Assembly: GCF_001426865.1 (NCBI RefSeq)
Contig: NZ_LMFO01000030.1
Coordinates: 160,652-224,651, forward strand
DNA length: 64,000 nucleotides
Direction: 5' to 3'
Origin: Paenibacillus sp. Root52
GTDB lineage: Bacteria; Bacillota; Bacilli; Paenibacillales; Paenibacillaceae
Positions 61,784-64,000 of the stretch are shown here, piece by piece (the stretch's first letter is position 1; every line of letters starts with the position of its first letter). The notes under the pieces were generated by a model, which was not told the DNA's origin, did not search any database, and was given only the letters and a program-made list of their open reading frames with translations. A program made the translations under genes and the position numbers.

Positions 61784-62409
61784 AACCCTATGGTGACGAA
61801 GTGCTACTGAAATTAGATCGTAGTATCCGTCTCGCGAAGCGTGCCCAGGAAGACGCGATATTGGAGCTGAATGCATTAACGGAAGAAGAGATCTTCGACG
61901 GTGTTAGGCATGGCAATCTCACCCTTCATGGAACATTAATCAGGTTTACTCCACAACAATTTTGGGGGGATGGATTTTTGCTTCCGTTACCAGACGTTTT
62001 GGTTCAAGTGCCTCGGGGAAAGTTACAGCAGGATCATAACCGTCAGGGACATGAAGAGGCTATGTGGACAGACGAAATACACGGGATTACCTTCGGTCTA
62101 ACGAGATTGAACCATCCGCTCGAAGCCAGCCAGGTTCAAGCCATTGGTCATGCCATGACTGAGCAGATGCGAATCCGTAAAAAAGATGCACAGTGGCTTC
62201 ATGAAGAAACGGTGCATGGAGATCCTCTTGTTATGTTTTACAGTGAATCGATCCAACCATCGGTGCGAGGCATCGCTTACGACATATTCTTCGTAACTTC
62301 AGTGGACGGCAGACTGGTTACGGGCAATGTTCGCTTTCCTATGGAACAGCTTCAAATATGGCGACCGATAACAAGGGCTATATTCATGTGTGCTCAGGTC
62401 ACCGCATAG
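61780..62409 (+). CDS. Hypothetical protein, possible effector adaptor
   Basis: A 209-residue soluble protein whose ATG overlaps the preceding stop (ATGA), so it is tightly co-translated with the Imm11-like gene. The middle and C-terminal part (YDIFFVTSVDGRLVTGNVRF, then QIWRPITRAIFMCAQV) resembles the strand-turn-strand end of DcrB/DUF1795-type proteins, some of which load effectors onto VgrG in T6SS. That resemblance is weak and by eye only. It directly precedes the PAAR-like gene. Confidence 0.6.
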   Translation: MKPYGDEVLLKLDRSIRLAKRAQEDAILELNALTEEEIFDGVRHGNLTLHGTLIRFTPQQFWGDGFLLPLPDVLVQVPRGKLQQDHNRQGHEEAMWTDEIHGITFGLTRLNHPLEASQVQAIGHAMTEQMRIRKKDAQWLHEETVHGDPLVMFYSESIQPSVRGIAYDIFFVTSVDGRLVTGNVRFPMEQLQIWRPITRAIFMCAQVTA

Positions 62410-62448
62410 ACGGATGGCCAACACATATTTTGCAGAGGAGGAGAAAAC

Positions 62449-62826
62449 ATGTTGCTTCCCATGCTTGTCAAAGCCCTCCTGTCTGGAGGGTTTAGTGGAG
62501 AGTTCACGTATGTGGTGCGTGGCGCAGAGATAACCTGCAGTGAGGGCTCGGAACCCGGCGTATTAAATCTACCGCTTTCTCACGGAATTTATATTAAAGA
62601 ACAGCCTGTAATGAACGTTGCCGACGTTATACCACTGGCCAACGTGGGACGTTGCGGGTTTTGCAAAGTGGATGGGGCGTTATGTGTGCCAGATACGTTT
62701 TTCAACAAATGGACCCAAGGCAAAGAGGACGTGTTAGTGGAGGGGGAGTCAGCTCTTCTTAACAGGTCGGAACTGATCTGTCGCAAGGGTGGAACGATAA
62801 CAATAAATGAGGATGGACAACTGTAA
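62449..62826 (+). CDS. DUF4280 PAAR-like tip protein
   Basis: A 125-residue protein. TYVVRGAEITCSEGSEPGVL, then LPLSHGIYIKEQPVMNVAD, FCKVDGALCVPD and NRSELICRKGGTITINEDGQ follow the DUF4280 pattern, a PAAR-like sharp tip that binds the end of the VgrG spike; the Cys residues probably hold a metal as in PAAR proteins. GAGGAGG precedes the ATG. It lies between two VgrG-like genes. The usual DUF4280 core is present in shortened form. Confidence 0.83.
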   Translation: MLLPMLVKALLSGGFSGEFTYVVRGAEITCSEGSEPGVLNLPLSHGIYIKEQPVMNVADVIPLANVGRCGFCKVDGALCVPDTFFNKWTQGKEDVLVEGESALLNRSELICRKGGTITINEDGQL

Positions 62827-62859
62827 TTAAAAGTAAAAAGGAGAAGAAAGGGGAACGTC

Positions 62860-64000
62860 GTGCAGAACGAAGAACAATCGACACTGACATACGAGGATAT
62901 CCTGATCCATTGGCCGTATGGGCCTGTACGATTGGATCGGCTGCAGTGGATCCAGCAGGCCGGTTCACATGCCCGTTTATCCTTTAGTGGCTGGATCGAT
63001 GAGGACTGGGAAGAGACCATTCTTCAACAGGCGGGGAGCCACGATCGTGTCGGATTCATTCGAAAAGATAATACGGGACGGGAAATTCCGTTGTTCAAAG
63101 GGCAGTTACATGACATTTCCATTGAAGCGTTCAGAGGAATGACTTATGTAAGAGCGGTGGTCATCTCCCATACCTACGAATTGGACACGTTTCAGCGAAC
63201 GAGATCCTTTCAAAATGAGAACTTGAGATATCTGGATATTGTCCATCGTGTTATGGACGCGTATCCTGAAGGAGACTACATCGACTATGCCTTGGAGGAA
63301 AACAAGACCGGAGTCTTTCTCATGCAGTATCAGGAGACAGATTGGGCATTTTTGAAGCGGATTGCTTCCCACATGGGAGCGGATCTTATCCCTGACGTGA
63401 CCGCGCACAAGCCTCGTTTTTGGATTGGTTATCCGGAAGGCATAAGGAGCTTCGAACTGAAGGAACGGCCGTATGAGAAGGCACGTAATCTGGAGAACTA
63501 TTTACATACCGTAGCTCATGAGCAGCATCAAGTGAACGAAGAGCAATATACGACGTTTACCTTTAACTTGGGTCAGGAACTACAGCCAGGCGACGAAGTA
63601 TCTTGTGATGGAGCGACGTACCTTATCAACCGCCGCGAAGCAGTCATGGATCGTGGAATGTTACAGTGGACGTATACCTGCGCGTTGCCTACCTTCCATC
63701 CTTTGACGAAAAAGTTGCAGACGGATATCATTGGTGCTTCCATAGATGGTAAAATCATCGATGTAAAGCGAAATCAGGTCAAAGTTCACCTTGATATGGA
63801 TGAAGATCAGCAAGCGGGCGAAGCAAGATGGTTTCCATATGCCGCAGAAGGCAGTCAAGTATGGTACATGATGCCTGAGCCTGGTGCAAAGGTGAAACTG
63901 TACTTTCCTAGTGCTGAAGAAGATGAAGCGATGGTCATGCAATCGGTTCGGGAGGAGCCCAAGGAAGCAACGCATGCCGCAAAAAGCAGCAAGGTGATGC
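62860..64000 (+). CDS. VgrG/Pvc8-like spike protein 2 (partial)
   Basis: The frame runs off the window; 380 codons are visible. GTG start with AGAAAGGGG 6 bases upstream. It parallels spike protein 1: RSFQNENLRYLDIVHRVMDA, MQYQETDWAFLKRIASHMGA, VKVHLDMDEDQQAGEARWFP and MMPEPGAKVKLYFPSAEED correspond segment by segment, but the first ~110 residues differ, giving a second spike of different origin or with a different N-terminal fold. The C-terminal beta-helix and any fused toxin domain are outside the window. Confidence 0.85.
   Translation, partial: MQNEEQSTLTYEDILIHWPYGPVRLDRLQWIQQAGSHARLSFSGWIDEDWEETILQQAGSHDRVGFIRKDNTGREIPLFKGQLHDISIEAFRGMTYVRAVVISHTYELDTFQRTRSFQNENLRYLDIVHRVMDAYPEGDYIDYALEENKTGVFLMQYQETDWAFLKRIASHMGADLIPDVTAHKPRFWIGYPEGIRSFELKERPYEKARNLENYLHTVAHEQHQVNEEQYTTFTFNLGQELQPGDEVSCDGATYLINRREAVMDRGMLQWTYTCALPTFHPLTKKLQTDIIGASIDGKIIDVKRNQVKVHLDMDEDQQAGEARWFPYAAEGSQVWYMMPEPGAKVKLYFPSAEEDEAMVMQSVREEPKEATHAAKSSKVM

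Overview
The window looks like a chromosomal segment of a Paenibacillus-type Gram-positive soil bacterium. The evidence is the repeated sets of lipoprotein sugar-binding proteins with paired CUT1 permeases and no local ATPase, YesM/YesN-type two-component regulators, strong AGGAGG ribosome binding sites with many GTG and TTG starts, and a Bacillus-like PHO box. No rRNA, tRNA or CRISPR array was seen. The genus assignment is an inference from gene content.

Layout. 0-5 kb: the end of an AraC-type response regulator and a three-gene oligosaccharide ABC importer behind a cre site. 5-14.3 kb: a small lipoprotein, purine nucleoside phosphorylase, a DUF7638-like and a SUKH protein, an octanucleotide repeat, an ArsR-MFS efflux pair, a GNAT, and an MFS/flavin monooxygenase pair. 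14.4-24.2 kb: YesN/YesM regulators divergent from a second importer and two GH43-type proteins. 24.2-31.3 kb: an alpha/beta hydrolase, then a PHO-box-driven operon (stalk-domain/propeller protein, pstS, pstC, pstA, pstB). 31.3-38.5 kb: small hypotheticals, a TetR-controlled amidohydrolase and an ABC-2 exporter. 38.6-46.7 kb: a ROK regulator with an MFS permease, a DUF2089 regulator with a 56-residue membrane protein, and a chemotaxis receptor. 47-57.1 kb: a metallophosphoesterase, then a LacI regulator with a third importer, a GH30 and a GH35 enzyme. 57.3-64 kb: a GNAT, an IS3 transposase remnant, and a contractile-injection-type island (two VgrG-like spike proteins, a pentapeptide-repeat protein, an Imm11-like protein, an unknown protein and a DUF4280 PAAR-like tip) that runs off the window.

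How the parts fit. The GH43 (exo-beta-1,3-galactanase-like), GH30 (endo-beta-1,6-galactanase-like) and GH35 (beta-galactosidase) proteins together fit breakdown of plant type II arabinogalactan, with the importers taking up the products. Several promoters carry cre-like sites. The LacI regulator sits among four copies of one operator, two of them fused into a perfect 28-bp palindrome. The pst genes are preceded by four hexamers at 11-bp spacing placed as PhoP sites are in Bacillus. The 58.5-64 kb island is the least ordinary part: spike, tip, possible adaptor and possible immunity genes without sheath, tube or baseplate genes in view.
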